DNA of 64,000 nt from Ambrosia x helenae. Taxonomy: Eukaryota > Streptophyta > Magnoliopsida > Asterales > Asteraceae. Below the pieces are notes generated by a model. The model had not been told where the DNA came from. It ran no database searches and saw only the letters and a program-made list of their open reading frames with translations. The stretch is taken from NCBI GenBank assembly GCA_030844895.1, contig CM061227.1, positions 72,604,593 to 72,668,592 on the forward strand, read 5' to 3'. The position numbers were made by a program, and so were the translations under genes. Of the stretch, positions 22,142 through 32,995 are shown piece after piece; within the stretch, counting starts at the first letter, position 1, and each line of letters starts with the position of its first letter.

Positions 22142-22654
22142 TTATAAAGTTATTGCACTTACATTAGGAACTTGTGGAGTGTTGTAATTTTCCAAGAATT
22201 CATCAATGTCAGAGACTGATTTTGTTGTTTCAAACACGTTGTTGAATTCTTGTGAATCTTGATTTTGAAGATGATCCACGAGGATATGTTGTTCAAGAAA
22301 GATTTGCTGTTCATCATGCTGAATGTATGCATCTTCATTCTTACCATCTTCTTCCATTTTTTCTGCATCATCTTCTTCACCATCATAATCATCTCCACCA
22401 ACACCACCAGCGTCTTCATTTCCACCATTATCTTCTTCATCCTCATCATTATGTCCTTCTTCATCTCTAGGACTTTCTACTTCATCATTTCCTTCTTCAT
22501 CCTCATCATTATCTTCTTCATCAGTTGAAAATGGCCCATTGTCATACAAATGTTTATCAACATCAGACAAATTCTGGGTGCTAATGTACTTAATTGCTGG
22601 TGTTTGTGCTATTTCAGGAGCATGTGATAACCTCTTTTCATGTACATAAAGCAT
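22142..22654 (-). CDS. Acidic exon of the ULP1 gene
   Basis: Encodes a strongly acidic stretch, for example DEEDNDEDEEGNDEVES and DDYDGEEDDAEKMEEDG, followed by a Gln/His segment. Acidic low-complexity regions precede the protease in many transposon ULP genes; no specific function can be assigned. Confidence 0.65.
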   Translation of the reverse strand: MLYVHEKRLSHAPEIAQTPAIKYISTQNLSDVDKHLYDNGPFSTDEEDNDEDEEGNDEVESPRDEEGHNDEDEEDNGGNEDAGGVGGDDYDGEEDDAEKMEEDGKNEDAYIQHDEQQIFLEQHILVDHLQNQDSQEFNNVFETTKSVSDIDEFLENYNTPQVPNVSAITL

Positions 22655-22732
22655 CTGTCATGTGAATAAAGTTAACATTTGATCATTACGTAATTAGTAA
22701 TAACACATTACGTAATTTGTATTTTTTATACA

Positions 22733-23480
22733 TTACATAATTATGAATAAAAAACATACCGCAAGAAAAGGCAAAGGTCCATTATACATTTCAGTTCCGT
22801 TCCAGCTTGCCTTCGTTCTTTTGAGACAGAAAATTAAGTACTCACACCAATTCAATTTTTTGATTGATTTTTCATCTGTCACTCCTTTCAAGAACATTTG
22901 ATTTACTGTTGAACTCTTTGTTACTTGCCCAAATATAGAGTTGTAAAGTATAAGGAAGTTCAACTTGAAAATCCAGTCTCCGCTTTTGCTTTGAACTATT
23001 TTATTCTTCACATCCGAGATTAAAATCTTGTTATGTTCAAACTGGGACTTCCATACAGTAAGCGTGTTAGATGAACCCTTCCTTGGTTTGTTCTTTTCAT
23101 TTACTGTCTGGTTACCCATTGGGACACCAAGGACTTGTTGAACTTTGTTGCTTGTAACTTGAATGATGTGGTTTCCTACATTCAACTCATTTCGTCTATC
23201 ATCATAATTCACCAATAACCATCTTGCTAATTTTGTTGGCACTGTTTTAATGTTCATTGATAAAAAAGCTTCAAATCCCATCTGTTTGATTGCTTTTTTT
23301 TGTGCACTTGATAAGCTTGCCATCGCCTCATTCATGTTATCAACAGACGCCCTTACATGTAATTTTTTATTTGAGTACAGAACAAATTGGTTTCTTGGTG
23401 GTGAATTTTGAGGCTCTTCTGGTGAATTTGCAGGTTATTGTTGTAGAAGTAATTCATTTTCATTGTTCTCTGCGTTATTA
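22733..23480 (-). CDS. Conserved N-terminal exon of the ULP1 gene
   Basis: Contains MGFEAFLSMNIKTVPTKLA, NYDDRRNELNVGNHIIQVTS and WIFKLNFLILYNSIFGQVT. It has a clear homologue in MULE 2 at 26130-26600 on the plus strand. The block is typical of the region preceding the protease in plant transposon-borne ULP1 proteins. I cannot assign it a biochemical role. Confidence 0.75.
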
Positions 23481-23484
23481 TCAA

Positions 23485-24230
23485 ATGTTATAATTACGTA
23501 ACAATGACAGAATCATTACAAATTTCATTACCAAAATAACGTAATATAGACATAATCATAAACTAGTGTTTTCATTTACCAAAATTGCTTAACAATGACA
23601 GAATAACTACATTTTCATTACCAAAATAACGTAAGAAAGACATAATCATCATATATTATGGCCAGAATCATTACAAATTTCATTACCAAAATAACGTAAT
23701 ATAGACATAATCATAAACTAGTGTTTTCATTTACCAAAATTGCTTAACAATGACATAATAACTACATTTTCATTACCAAAATAACGTAACAAAGACATAA
23801 TCATAAACTAGTGTTTTCATTTACCAAAATTGCTTAACAATGACAGAATCACTACATTTTCATTACCAAAATAACGTAACATAGACATAATCATCATATA
23901 TTATGGCCAGAATCATTACAAATTTCATTACCAAAATAACGTAAGAAAGACATAATCATTTCTAGTTCTATTAACAAAATTACGTAACACAGACATACTT
24001 TTTTCCATTACTAAAATCATGTAACATTGACATAATCACTACATCTCCATTACCAAAATAACGCAATATAGACATAATTATGATGCACCATAGACATAAT
24101 CATTTCTAAAATCATGTAACATTTGACAGAATCACTACATTTCCATTACTAAAATAACGTAACATATACAAAATCATTTCTAGTTCTATTACTAAAATCA
24201 CGTAACACATAACAAAAAAAAATTCTCTGT
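23485..24230. repeat. Intronic array of ATTACCAAAATAACGTAA units
   Basis: At least eight imperfect units of 60-120 bp, each built from CATTACCAAAATAACGTAA, AGACATAATCAT and ACTAGTGTTTTCATTTACC. It lies in an intron of the ULP1 gene and carries the TACGTAA core in almost every unit. Confidence 0.85.
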
Positions 24231-24794
24231 ACCACTTTTCTTTGAAGGTCTGTCATGGTTTGCTTTACTTCTAATTTCGGATTTGTCACTCTGATTTTTG
24301 GTTTTTGCAATTTTGCTTGGCCCTGACAATTAGAAATACGTATTTTAGTACAATTTCACAACGTATTAACAATATTAATTCACGTAATACTTATTTACCT
24401 TCATCAACGTCGTTCTTTTCACCTTCATACTCTGTTCCTCTTTTTCTTCCTGTAGCATGCATAATGTAAGTTATTATATAGTTTTTCATTGTAAAATTTG
24501 GTACAGAATAACGTAATGTACTTACTTTCGTATACTTTTGAGTATTTCATGGTTAATCTTTTGTAGAAATGGAGTTTATTGATGATTTTAACTAGGGTTT
24601 CAGAGTTTATTATGTAATTTTGGGGAGAAGTTTTAGCGATTAATGAGACTGGACGGTCTCTTATAATTTGATTGTAGAAAAATTGACGATTATACCCTTA
24701 TTAACTGTCTAATCTCTCACTTATTTACGAAATTGACACCGCGTAACTTTTTAATTAATGACGTAAGATTCTTGCTTGATCGACGGTTAATATT

Positions 24795-24840
24795 CCTTCA
24801 CACGCTTCGCACGATTGTCTATTTTTGTAGAATAACCGCC

Positions 24841-24843
<3 letters not shown>
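24795..24843 (-). repeat. MULE 1 right terminal inverted repeat
   Basis: On the minus strand it reads GGGGGCGGTT, then an AT-rich middle, then CGTGCGAAGCGTGTGAAGG. It is 49 bp, the same length as the left repeat, and is directly followed by CCC then (TA)n. Confidence 0.88.
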
Positions 24844-24877
<34 letters not shown>

Positions 24878-25045
24878 TAAATTATGGTTGATTAAGGTAT
24901 TTGTTATTATTAAATTTATTTAACAATATAGTTTTGATAAAGGTACGTACGTATGCACATGTATATTCATTTATCAAAAGTATTTGCGGCACGCATAATT
25001 GCTGATGTTGTATTTTTTACGTCCACGTGTTATTTTTGTATATAA
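24844..25045. other. Spacer between the two MULEs
   Basis: Begins with a TA tract (24844-24872) and continues AT-rich. No coding sequence or RNA gene is visible. Confidence 0.6.
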
Positions 25046-25330
25046 TTTAAAGGGAGACTAACGTAAAAAGGGCATTGGCATAAAAAGTATAAGAAGTAAT
25101 ATGAATCGTAGGATTAAACGGTATAATGAGGAGTATGATGGTAAAATGACCGCGTCATTAACTACCACGATATTTCTGCTAAGGGCAAATTAGTAATTGT
25201 GGCGTAAAACTACATTTAAAATTAATGAAAAAAGCGGGCTAATGAATTATAATTAGTTAAAGAAACCATCGTTACGAGATAAAAAAAAACCCTGAATTAG
25301 CATATAATTCTGCAACTAAAACAATGTAGA

Positions 25331-25614
25331 CAAAGAAGATGAAGAAAGGCAACGTGATTATGTGATTATATATACAATTATAAAATAGATGAAGGTATAA
25401 TTCTGCATTAGCGTTGTTTTATTGTTAACTAAATAATCATATTTGTTGATAATGTTCAGTTGAAAGGGGATAACAAAGAAGATGAAGAAAGGCAACGTGA
25501 TTATGTGATTATATATACAATTATAAAATAGATGAAGGTATAATTCTGCATTAGCGTTGTTTTATTGTTAACGAAATAATCATATTTGTTGATAATGTTC
25601 AGTTGAAAGGGGAT
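25331..25614. repeat. 143-bp direct tandem duplication
   Basis: The unit beginning CAAAGAAGATGAAGAAAGGC occurs at 25331 and 25474, nearly identical (one visible T/G difference). It lies in the 5' part of MULE 2, upstream of the ULP1 pseudogene. Confidence 0.9.
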
Positions 25615-25944
25615 CGAAACAAGTGAATGACAAAGTGACAAAGAATGTTAACGAATGTAAGTTATATATCTCAATTTTGTAACTGTGATTATGGTTATGC
25701 ATGAGTAACCAACTATTTCATCTAGGGTTAGAATTCTATTTCCGTATGTAAGTTGCATGATAATATTTTTCATCAGTTATAGATCATTCTAGCATGCTTG
25801 ATCATTGATTTATGAATAATATTTTTCATCAAAAAGTATAGACAACTTGCGTTTTACAGCATATAACTTGCGTTTTAGATAGTATGAACTTGCGTTGAAA
25901 AAATTAAGTTCTTGCGTTTTATTGATTATGGTGAATTTATTGTG

Positions 25945-27828
25945 TTGAAGATCCAGATGATGACTTTCAACCCCCTTCCACTAGTTTACTAAAAAATAAA
26001 GTGTTAAACGCATTGAAAAGAAGACAATTGACTCAGACAACGATTTTGAGGTGCCAAACAAGAAGATTAAGAATGATAGAAAAGTCAATTCAAAGGAGTT
26101 CATGCAATACAGTCACTAGAGAATTAAGATGAGATGTTCTCCAGCTGATTTTATGGTTATCGTACACTACTTCACAGATGCACAGAAAAATGATGTTAGG
26201 GGGATGGGATTTGGTATCATACTATTAATGGAATATGACTAAACTGCTACAATGTTGGGATACTGGTTGTTGATGAACTATGATGATGAAACAAGCATAC
26301 TAAATATGGGGGATCATAGGATCAAAATAACGTCATCAACAGTACATGAGGTTTTCGGCATCCCAACTGGAAAGATACTTGTTCTTTAGAAGAATAAGCC
26401 AAGAAAGGGTTCTGATACTACTATTGATGAATTTAAAAACTAGTTTGATAATACAAGAATAAGTGTTGGTAGAGTTCTTACACTACTCGGAGATAATGTA
26501 GATGATGGAAGACTATTCAAGTTAAACTTCCTGGTTGCATGGAATACAGTATTTTGTGAAATCACAAAAACAACCGTGAATTAAAGATTTTTATTGGGTA
26601 TTGGTGATGAATGTGAAATTCCAATGATGAATGGTGTGGGTATATGCTTGAATGTTTGAAGAGAACTAAGGTTGGTTGGCTTGGTGATCAAGCAAGGAAA
26701 CAATGAAATGCCTGAACGACAAAAACACCCTTCTGTTGCATTGAGAACACCATTTGTTAACAAAGTTGTTACCATGACTGAAAGAGTGACGGACCATGAG
26801 CTCAAAATATACCAGTACATTATGGCTCCAATAAGAGAGAAGTAGTAAGTAACTTTGATTATATAATTAGTTATGCAAAGTAAACAAAAAATAATGTTGA
26901 CATTATTTTAAATGCGTGCAGTAAAATAGTATTCAATTCAGATTTGGGGACAGATACTTCGAAACTAATGTTTGAAAGTATGTATCCTGGTATATGGTTA
27001 AACGCACATGTCATTAACGCATGGACTGAGATCCTGAACATGGAAGAGAGAAAGAGAAGGGAAGGATCGTTGTTCAGATTGTTTTGCCCAACAAACATGA
27101 TGATAAGATGTATATTAAAACGCAAAAAATAATATAAATAACGCAAAAGATGATTGTGTCTTACATTTGTTCCATATAAAAATGAGCCTAATGAATATTA
27201 TACAAAAGATGGGGCACAAAAGGCTTGAAGTATTCAAAAGCAATATGCTTAATCTGATGAGGAAATTAAAAGTGCAAAGCCTGCAAGTGTTTGACATAAT
27301 CATGGTACCAATGCTTATAGACCTCCATTACTACGTGGTAGGGTTCGATATCCGAAATGACATCATGAAACTGCTGGACAACTTGAAAGATGAATCGCAT
27401 ATTAATTTACATATTAACTTTCTTAGCTTACACTTTGCTTGTAGCACCATACGTTATTTCTTTGCTTGAAGACTACTTGCGAAAGCAGCAACAACATCGA
27501 ATAACTGAACATTGTCCCGATAAAACGGAGAGAAATGAGTTGGAGGACAACGGAAAACGCATTAGACTGCGGAGTGTTTGCAATGCGACACATGGAAACA
27601 TACAAGGCACAACAGAATTGGACATGTGAGTTGGCGATTGAAGGGGGGTTTCAAAATAAGTAGTTAACTATCCTACGAGTAAAATATGTAGCAAAGATAA
27701 TACTGTCTAACTACAACTTGATACGAGATGAGTTAGTTGCGGATGCGAACAACTTTCAAAAGGTGCCATACAAAATAACAACAATGATGACGAATTTGTA
27801 CAAAAAAATTAAGAAAAAGGCAGGATGA
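25945..27828 (+). pseudogene. ULP1-like protease pseudogene of MULE 2
   Basis: Homologous to the MULE 1 protease gene. The N-terminal block reads LLMNYDDETSILNMGDHRIK and FKLNFLVAWNTVF (about 26260-26560) with several in-frame stops. Further exons carry LMFESMYPGIWLNAHVINAW (26944-27060) and the His/Asp region HYYVVGFDIRNDIMKLLDN (27325-27385). The catalytic Cys region DCGVFAMRHMETY lies at about 27565-27605 in a different frame from the longest open frame there. A TAG at 27661 is followed by a homologous tail ending at TGA 27826. The introns at 26850 and 27120 contain ACGCAA-type motifs. Too many stops for function. Confidence 0.82.
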
Positions 27829-28048
27829 GATATAGAATTTGTTATGTTTGTTTGTTTTTTTTTATTTAGACGCAAGAATAGTAATAATAATAATAATAAT
27901 AATAATACGCAAGTTAATCATTTAAATGTGGTGGAATAATAAATCTATTAGGTTTGTATATGAGTAAAAGCCAAATGGTTTTATTATAATACGCAAATTC
28001 ATCAAATTAACTGTGTTGGAATAATAAATAAGCTATGTTTCTTTCAAA
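27829..28048. other. MULE 2 spacer with ACGCAA motifs
   Basis: AT-rich, with GACGCAAG, TACGCAAGTT, TACGCAAATT and an AAT run (27880-27905). No coding sequence. Confidence 0.6.
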
Positions 28049-28447
28049 CTAAAACGCAAGTGATTTTATAATAATACACAAGTACATAATTATAAATTTA
28101 TTAAAAACACACAGTTTCCATGCATTGAAATGGTTGAAATTAATGCCACGGATGTTGACATATATGGCTTGAGATATTGGTGCTTCAATATCATACTCTA
28201 TAGTATGGTACTCAGCCATAGTGGATGCATAAATCATGTTCCATAACGTGCAGCTTGAGAACATATCATTCAACTTTGCTCTGATCGAATCAACATTGCG
28301 ATCATGTGTACCCGTTAAACGATTGAATTCATCCATCACATTCCTCCAAAACAAAACCCTACATATATTGTAGGGAAGATCACTGGTTGTAACATGCATC
28401 CAGGCACGCACTAAAGCAGTTTCATCATTCACATTCCTCCAAAACAA
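28049..28447 (-). pseudogene. Myb/SANT-like domain fragment in MULE 2
   Basis: A 132-codon frame with ALVRAWMHVTTSDLPYN, FWRNVMDEFNRLTG and DRNVDSIRAKLNDM. This pattern resembles the Myb/SANT-like DNA-binding domain found in plant PIF/Harbinger accessory proteins and in proteins labelled glutathione S-transferase T3-like. A start codon fitting the family is not clear, and a 40-bp stretch (ACATTCCTCCAAAACAAAAC) is duplicated at 28338 and 28431. It could be a captured fragment or a piece of another transposon. Function is not assignable. Confidence 0.4.
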
Positions 28448-28531
28448 AACCCTACATATATTTTTAGTTTTGCTTTGATTTTTTGTATTGGAGCTTTTGG
28501 TGGTCTATTGGTATTTATAGGCTGACGAAAG

Positions 28532-28802
28532 TGATGTGTTGCAAAACACATCTCTTTTCCTATGTATTTTGTATATTGTTTGGTCAGGTTTTTATTCGTT
28601 TTCGTGTTCTTTTTATAATGTATTTATTTATTTCATTATTTTATAGGTGTTCATGAGAAAAGAGCTTAAAACAGTGAAAAATAATCAAGACGCGAACACT
28701 TGGTGTTCATGGACGTTGGAACGTAAACGAGCAATTTTGGTCGAGCCACGAACACCCGAGTCGCGAACACCCGGAGCAAGCTTGGAGTATACTACCACCA
28801 AC

Positions 28803-28833
<31 letters not shown>

Positions 28834-30228
28834 TAAAAAAAATTTAAAAAAATGCAAAGTGTGACATGAGGTCAAAGGCATCACGGCCCAAGATCTTTCA
28901 AAAAGAAACCCTTCATGAACAATTTAGTATTTGTTTGGAGGAGGGCACATTATTAGGAGACACATTATTGTTCGGAACATCAATCACAGCCGCCAAAAAG
29001 AAGTCAATCTACTACAGCAGCTTCGAATTGTTTAGAGGTTAATTGAAGGCCAGGAAGGCTCGGGTTTAAGACTGAAGCTACGGGTTCGACTATAATAAAT
29101 TTTAGTTTTCATATTTATTTACTTTGTGTTCATGAATATTGAGACCATGACTATGTTTTATTTTGAACCTATGTTTTTATCGATTTCCATGATTATGAGT
29201 AGCTAAATATTGAATCACTACCTAGGTTGTATGATGATCGCATGTTAATTTTATATTTCTCGGTTATGGATTATTTATTGAATGGTTAATGTTTTGGTAA
29301 AAGTTTGGTTGGTGTTTATTATGATGTGTGTGTGTACTTAAGTCTAATTTATTATTTTTGATAGTTCCATAAACGTCTTTGTGAATGTCTTTCATGTTTG
29401 GATGTTTATTAGGGTTACCTGCTTAGTGCTTGTAGCTTAGTTTATGGTTTTGGTACCAAAAGCCATAGGAACTTGATTAGAGAGTTTAGATGACTTAAGT
29501 ATTCTTCCATTCTTGAGACCAGGAGGTGATGGAATGTTAGGTTGTCTAGAGCTTTAGGTGTTAGGTTTTGGGTGAGACCGGGAGGTGATCCTATCCTAGT
29601 TGTCTTTAGTTTCTTGCAATTCCAAGTCATAGTTAACCCAATTAAATTACTCCTTTACATCTTCGGGTGTATTGTGATTAGAGAGACCGGGAGGTGATCG
29701 AGTCATTAGAGTACCTTTACATTCTTAGTGAGGTGAGACCGGGAGGTGATCCGAGCTAGATAACCAGTGTTTTATTCCTTAGGATTCTTTGGCGTGTGTT
29801 GGTGAGACCGGGAGGAGATCTAGCACGTCTTAGGGTTTCTTAAGTTATCTTTAGAATCTAGTATCTATTCAGTTTTCCATTACCGAGAGTTGTAAGTTTT
29901 CATGCAGGATTCTTGACCTAGGTAGTTGCCTTCCTATCCTGATATTTTCCTCAATTATCCTTGTTGTCAGTTTATATTATTTATTTACTTTATTTATTTT
30001 ATTTAATTAAAAAACCAAAAACCAACTTTTAAATCAAATCTTTTTAAGTCTTAGTCGAGTCTAGTTTTGTTTTCTAGTTGTGTCCTGTGGGTTCGATACT
30101 CGGACTTACTTAGTCTGTACTGCATTGATAGGTACACTTGCTTGTCGTGTGGTCTAGTTTAGTTGAGTCTGTTTTATATTACTAGGTGTCTAGGTTGTTT
30201 ATATTTTTAGACCATACATAGCACATCA
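28532..30228 (+). repeat. LARD 5' LTR
   Basis: 1697 bp. It has a (AAT)n run at 28800-28832 and five copies of GAGACCGGGAGGTGATC or a close variant at 29515, 29574, 29683, 29735 and 29804. Compared with the 3' LTR it has a 50-bp extra stretch near 28650-28710. Confidence 0.9.
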
Positions 30229-30234
30229 AGTTTT

Positions 30235-30252
30235 TGGCACCGTTGTCGGGGA
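30235..30252 (+). promoter_or_regulatory. LARD primer binding site
   Basis: TGGCACCGTTGTCGGGGA, a near match to the tRNA-Asp-type PBS common in Athila/Tat-related elements, 6 bases after the LTR. Confidence 0.8.
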
Positions 30253-30497
30253 CACTTGGCGATTGCGAAATTAGCTTTGATTAGGACGTCACTGATTAAT
30301 TGGTCTTATTTGAGTCTTTTTGGTTTTTAGTATGTCTAGAGTGTCATAGGCTTTTATTTTCTTTTTGTGTGCTTGCGTGTTGAGTCAGTTTTGGTTTTTA
30401 TTTTTCGTGTGCTTGTGTGTCTTTTTGTTTTTGTGTGCTTTATTCTATTTTATTTTCTTTATATATCTGGTGCCCGTGATCGTATTTGTTTTAGTGT

Positions 30498-30749
30498 TTG
30501 TATGCAGTGATGGCCGGAAGACAAACTGTAGCAGACCACACACGGGATAAGACTAGTGATTACATGGGCCAACAGTACACGCTAAACATCAGTTTTGGTC
30601 TAGGTAAGTGCAGGGATAGGTGGCCCAACGCGTATGAGTTTTTCAAACATATTTTTAAATTCACCAATCGTTTCTTGATGAACAACGGTGAAAGAAAAGA
30701 ATTAAACGCGTTGGATATGGGATGGATAAAATATAAGCCACCTGATTGA
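30498..30749 (+). CDS. Unrecognised 83-codon ORF in LARD interior
   Basis: The internal ATG at about 30510 begins MAGRQTVADHTRDKTSDYMG, and the ORF ends ALDMGWIKYKPPD. I do not recognise the family. It sits where gag would start, after a TG/TTTTG-rich leader, so it may be the remnant or replacement of a gag start. It may equally be non-coding. Confidence 0.3.
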   Translation: MYAVMAGRQTVADHTRDKTSDYMGQQYTLNISFGLGKCRDRWPNAYEFFKHIFKFTNRFLMNNGERKELNALDMGWIKYKPPD

Positions 30750-32725
30750 AACTGCATAAAAACTCAGTTGTAGAGTATGTAATATTTTTTAATTTTCTTT
30801 GTATTTTGTTATTATTTTTGTTTTTGAGTCTTTTTGCAGGTTTTCGTGTTTGCTTAGGCATGAAAAAAATACACCATGAATGGATCCCATATACTTAACT
30901 ATATATTTTTATGATTAGGATTTTCGGTGGAGGTTTGGGTAATAAGAGAAATTTTTTTCTAAACAATAAATTTGATTAACTTTTTGCGAAGAAAGGTTCT
31001 TCGTGTAATGCGGAGAGCCTGGGCTGACCTGTTCGTCTCATATGAACAGTAATTACCCCGGAAAGTTATTTTTTTTTCGCTTGCGACGCATGTTTAGATC
31101 ACCAGTGTCCTTCATGTTGCGCGAGTTGATTAGAAAAAAATATTTTCCAACCTATTTTCTTCCACCATCATTCACTGCCATTTCACCACATGTTTTACCA
31201 TCATCCACCACGTTCCATCATCTTGCCTTCTAAGTACGTTTCCTGCGTTTTTGTATATTGAGCCGGTTGAGTCTGTACATTATTTTTAGAGTCTTCTATT
31301 TTATTTTTGAGTCAGTTTTCTCTTAACTCACTTTGGGGATATCTTTCCTTCAAGTGTGGGGATGATGGAGATAGTCAGTTTTGAGTCATTGGTTTGTCTA
31401 ATATATTATATTGCAGGTTGGGATCTAGCCACCCGTACTCAATCTCCATTCGAGTGGGGACGACCCAACAATCATTTGAGGCAACCATTTGTTTTTATAT
31501 TTTCTTTTTAGTTTTTGTTTGTCAGGTTTGAGTCAAAGGCCGCGAATGAAATTCTATACGGCCTGGTTTAGAGGACAACTTCAGAGCACTTGTAGCTACA
31601 TTGCTTATATCCAGGGGAGTCTGTTCCTTTTTTGTTGTATTTTTTTATTTCTGCTTTATTTTATTCTACTCTCACATTGAGGACAATGTGTCGTTCAAGT
31701 GTGGGGATGGGAACTTCGTTTTTATTTTTAGGTAGTTTGAGTCATAAAAAAAATCTAAAAAAAATTTGAAAAAAAATGAAAAATGTCTCTGATCTTTTGT
31801 GCATTTTATATGGAAAATGATAGTAAAATTGGGATTTTTGGTTTTCAAAATATTATATATATGAGAATATAAATAGATTGAAAGCGTGTTTGCTTAAGAT
31901 GTGTCGGTAGGCCTAGCTAGCTTTGAAAGGTCTTATGATTGTTCTTAATATACCTTAATAACCATGATATCTTGTGAGTTCTCATCTTAGGAGAAATGGT
32001 AGAACTGAAACCGCTGATAGTAATTAGAGGTACCATTGTAGGTTAAAAACCCATATGTATTATTAATTAAATGGCACACTTGATCCTTTTTATGGGAATA
32101 AATCCGGTGAAAAGTGGCGCCTGAAAAAAAAACCATCCATATGTCCATCAATTGAGCTAGATAAAAGTACAAAATAAAAAAATAACTGAAGCCTATGGAG
32201 TCTCCCTTGGGGATGGTGACTCTGATCGAAACTCCCTCTAGGTCAAGTTAAAAAAAAATACCGAAGCTCATGTTGTTGCTCTTGGGGATGGTGACTCTGA
32301 TTGAGACAACCTCTGGGTTAGGTATGAAAAAAAAGAAAAAAAATATATATATCTAAGCTCATACACTTCATCCATCATCCATCATAAATTTAATTTCTAA
32401 TACATTAAGGAGTTTAGTTTGCAGTGGTTGGTAAATCTATATGGTTTAGCCTTTGCTTCCAAAGCTTGAGGTGGGATTAGGTGAAGCAGGATATCTTGAG
32501 TGTGGGACTCATAGATTGATTGTAAACATGAACTTAATTGCTTTACATGATTGGGGCCTGATTAGCCGATGGTTGGGTTTGGGTGGACAACAATACCGAC
32601 AGTTTTGGTTGATGCGTGATTAGATCTAAAGTAATGAACCAAAAAGTTTTTGAAATCGAGATTCCTAATTATGATTCCATTGCAGTCTTTTTCGAGGACG
32701 AAAAAGGTTTAAGTGTGGGGATGTT
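30750..32725. other. LARD non-coding interior with three PPT-like tracts
   Basis: No coding sequence is recognised. GTGTGGGGATG occurs three times (about 31356, 31701 and 32711), each after CAAG or TAAG; the last directly precedes the 3' LTR and is the functional polypurine tract. The phrase GGGGATGGTGACTCTGAT is repeated at about 32211 and 32283. Confidence 0.65.
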
Positions 32726-32937
32726 TGATGTGTGGCAAAACACATCTCTTTTCCTATGTATTTTGTATATTATTTGGTCAGGTTTTTATTCGTTTCGTGT
32801 TCTTTTTATAATGTATTTATTTATTTCATTATTTTATAGGTGTTCGTGAGACGTTGGAACGTAAACGAGCAATTTTGGTCGAGCCACGAACACCTGAGTC
32901 GCGAACACCCGGAGCAAGCTTGGAGTATACTACCACC

Positions 32938-32995
<58 letters not shown>

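Larger units (their letters stand above)
8684..24550 (-). pseudogene. ULP1-like cysteine protease gene, split by Gypsy insertion
   Basis: A multi-exon gene read leftwards from the ATG at 24548-24550. A 25-nt first exon (MKYSKVYE) splices in frame to a basic exon near 24400-24453 containing RRKRG. Later come a conserved N-terminal block (23335-22733, with NYDDRRNELNVGNHIIQVTS), a very acidic exon (22654-22142), a Lys-rich exon (22090-21890), duplicated small exons (21600-21040) and the C48 protease domain. The protease shows the His region DHIYVICF and Asp region EILDNS (9427-9140) and the Cys region DCGVFTMRHMETF (9085-8831). C48 enzymes remove SUMO from proteins in the nucleus; the substrate here is unknown. 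The gene is broken by the 10.6 kb Gypsy at 10115-20707 and has an in-frame TAA at 8831-8833. The reading frame stays open beyond it to TGA at 8684. Introns carry TTACGTAA. Confidence 0.82.
4773..24843 (+). mobile_element. MULE 1: Mutator-like element with transposase and ULP1 genes
   Basis: The element is bounded by 49-bp terminal inverted repeats that align without gaps (4773-4821 and 24795-24843), sharing CGGTT and CGTGCGAAGCGTG. Outside both ends lies a TA tract, so a 9-10 bp target duplication is possible but cannot be phased. It holds a FAR1/MURA-type transposase gene (+, from 5044) and a convergent ULP1-like protease gene (-, from 24550), each starting about 250 bp from a terminus. This matches MuDR architecture, and the protease matches the KAONASHI type of MULE. 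Removing the nested Gypsy (10115-20707) leaves about 9.5 kb. Non-coding parts are studded with the palindrome TTACGTAA. Confidence 0.9.

Noticed and set aside
22252..22528. His- and Phe/Ile-rich plus-strand ORFs
   Set aside because: Antisense shadows of the acidic exon of the ULP1 gene.
23485..24230. CRISPR-like array
   Set aside because: Units are degenerate, of uneven length and intronic in a plant transposon; no identical direct repeats with unique spacers.
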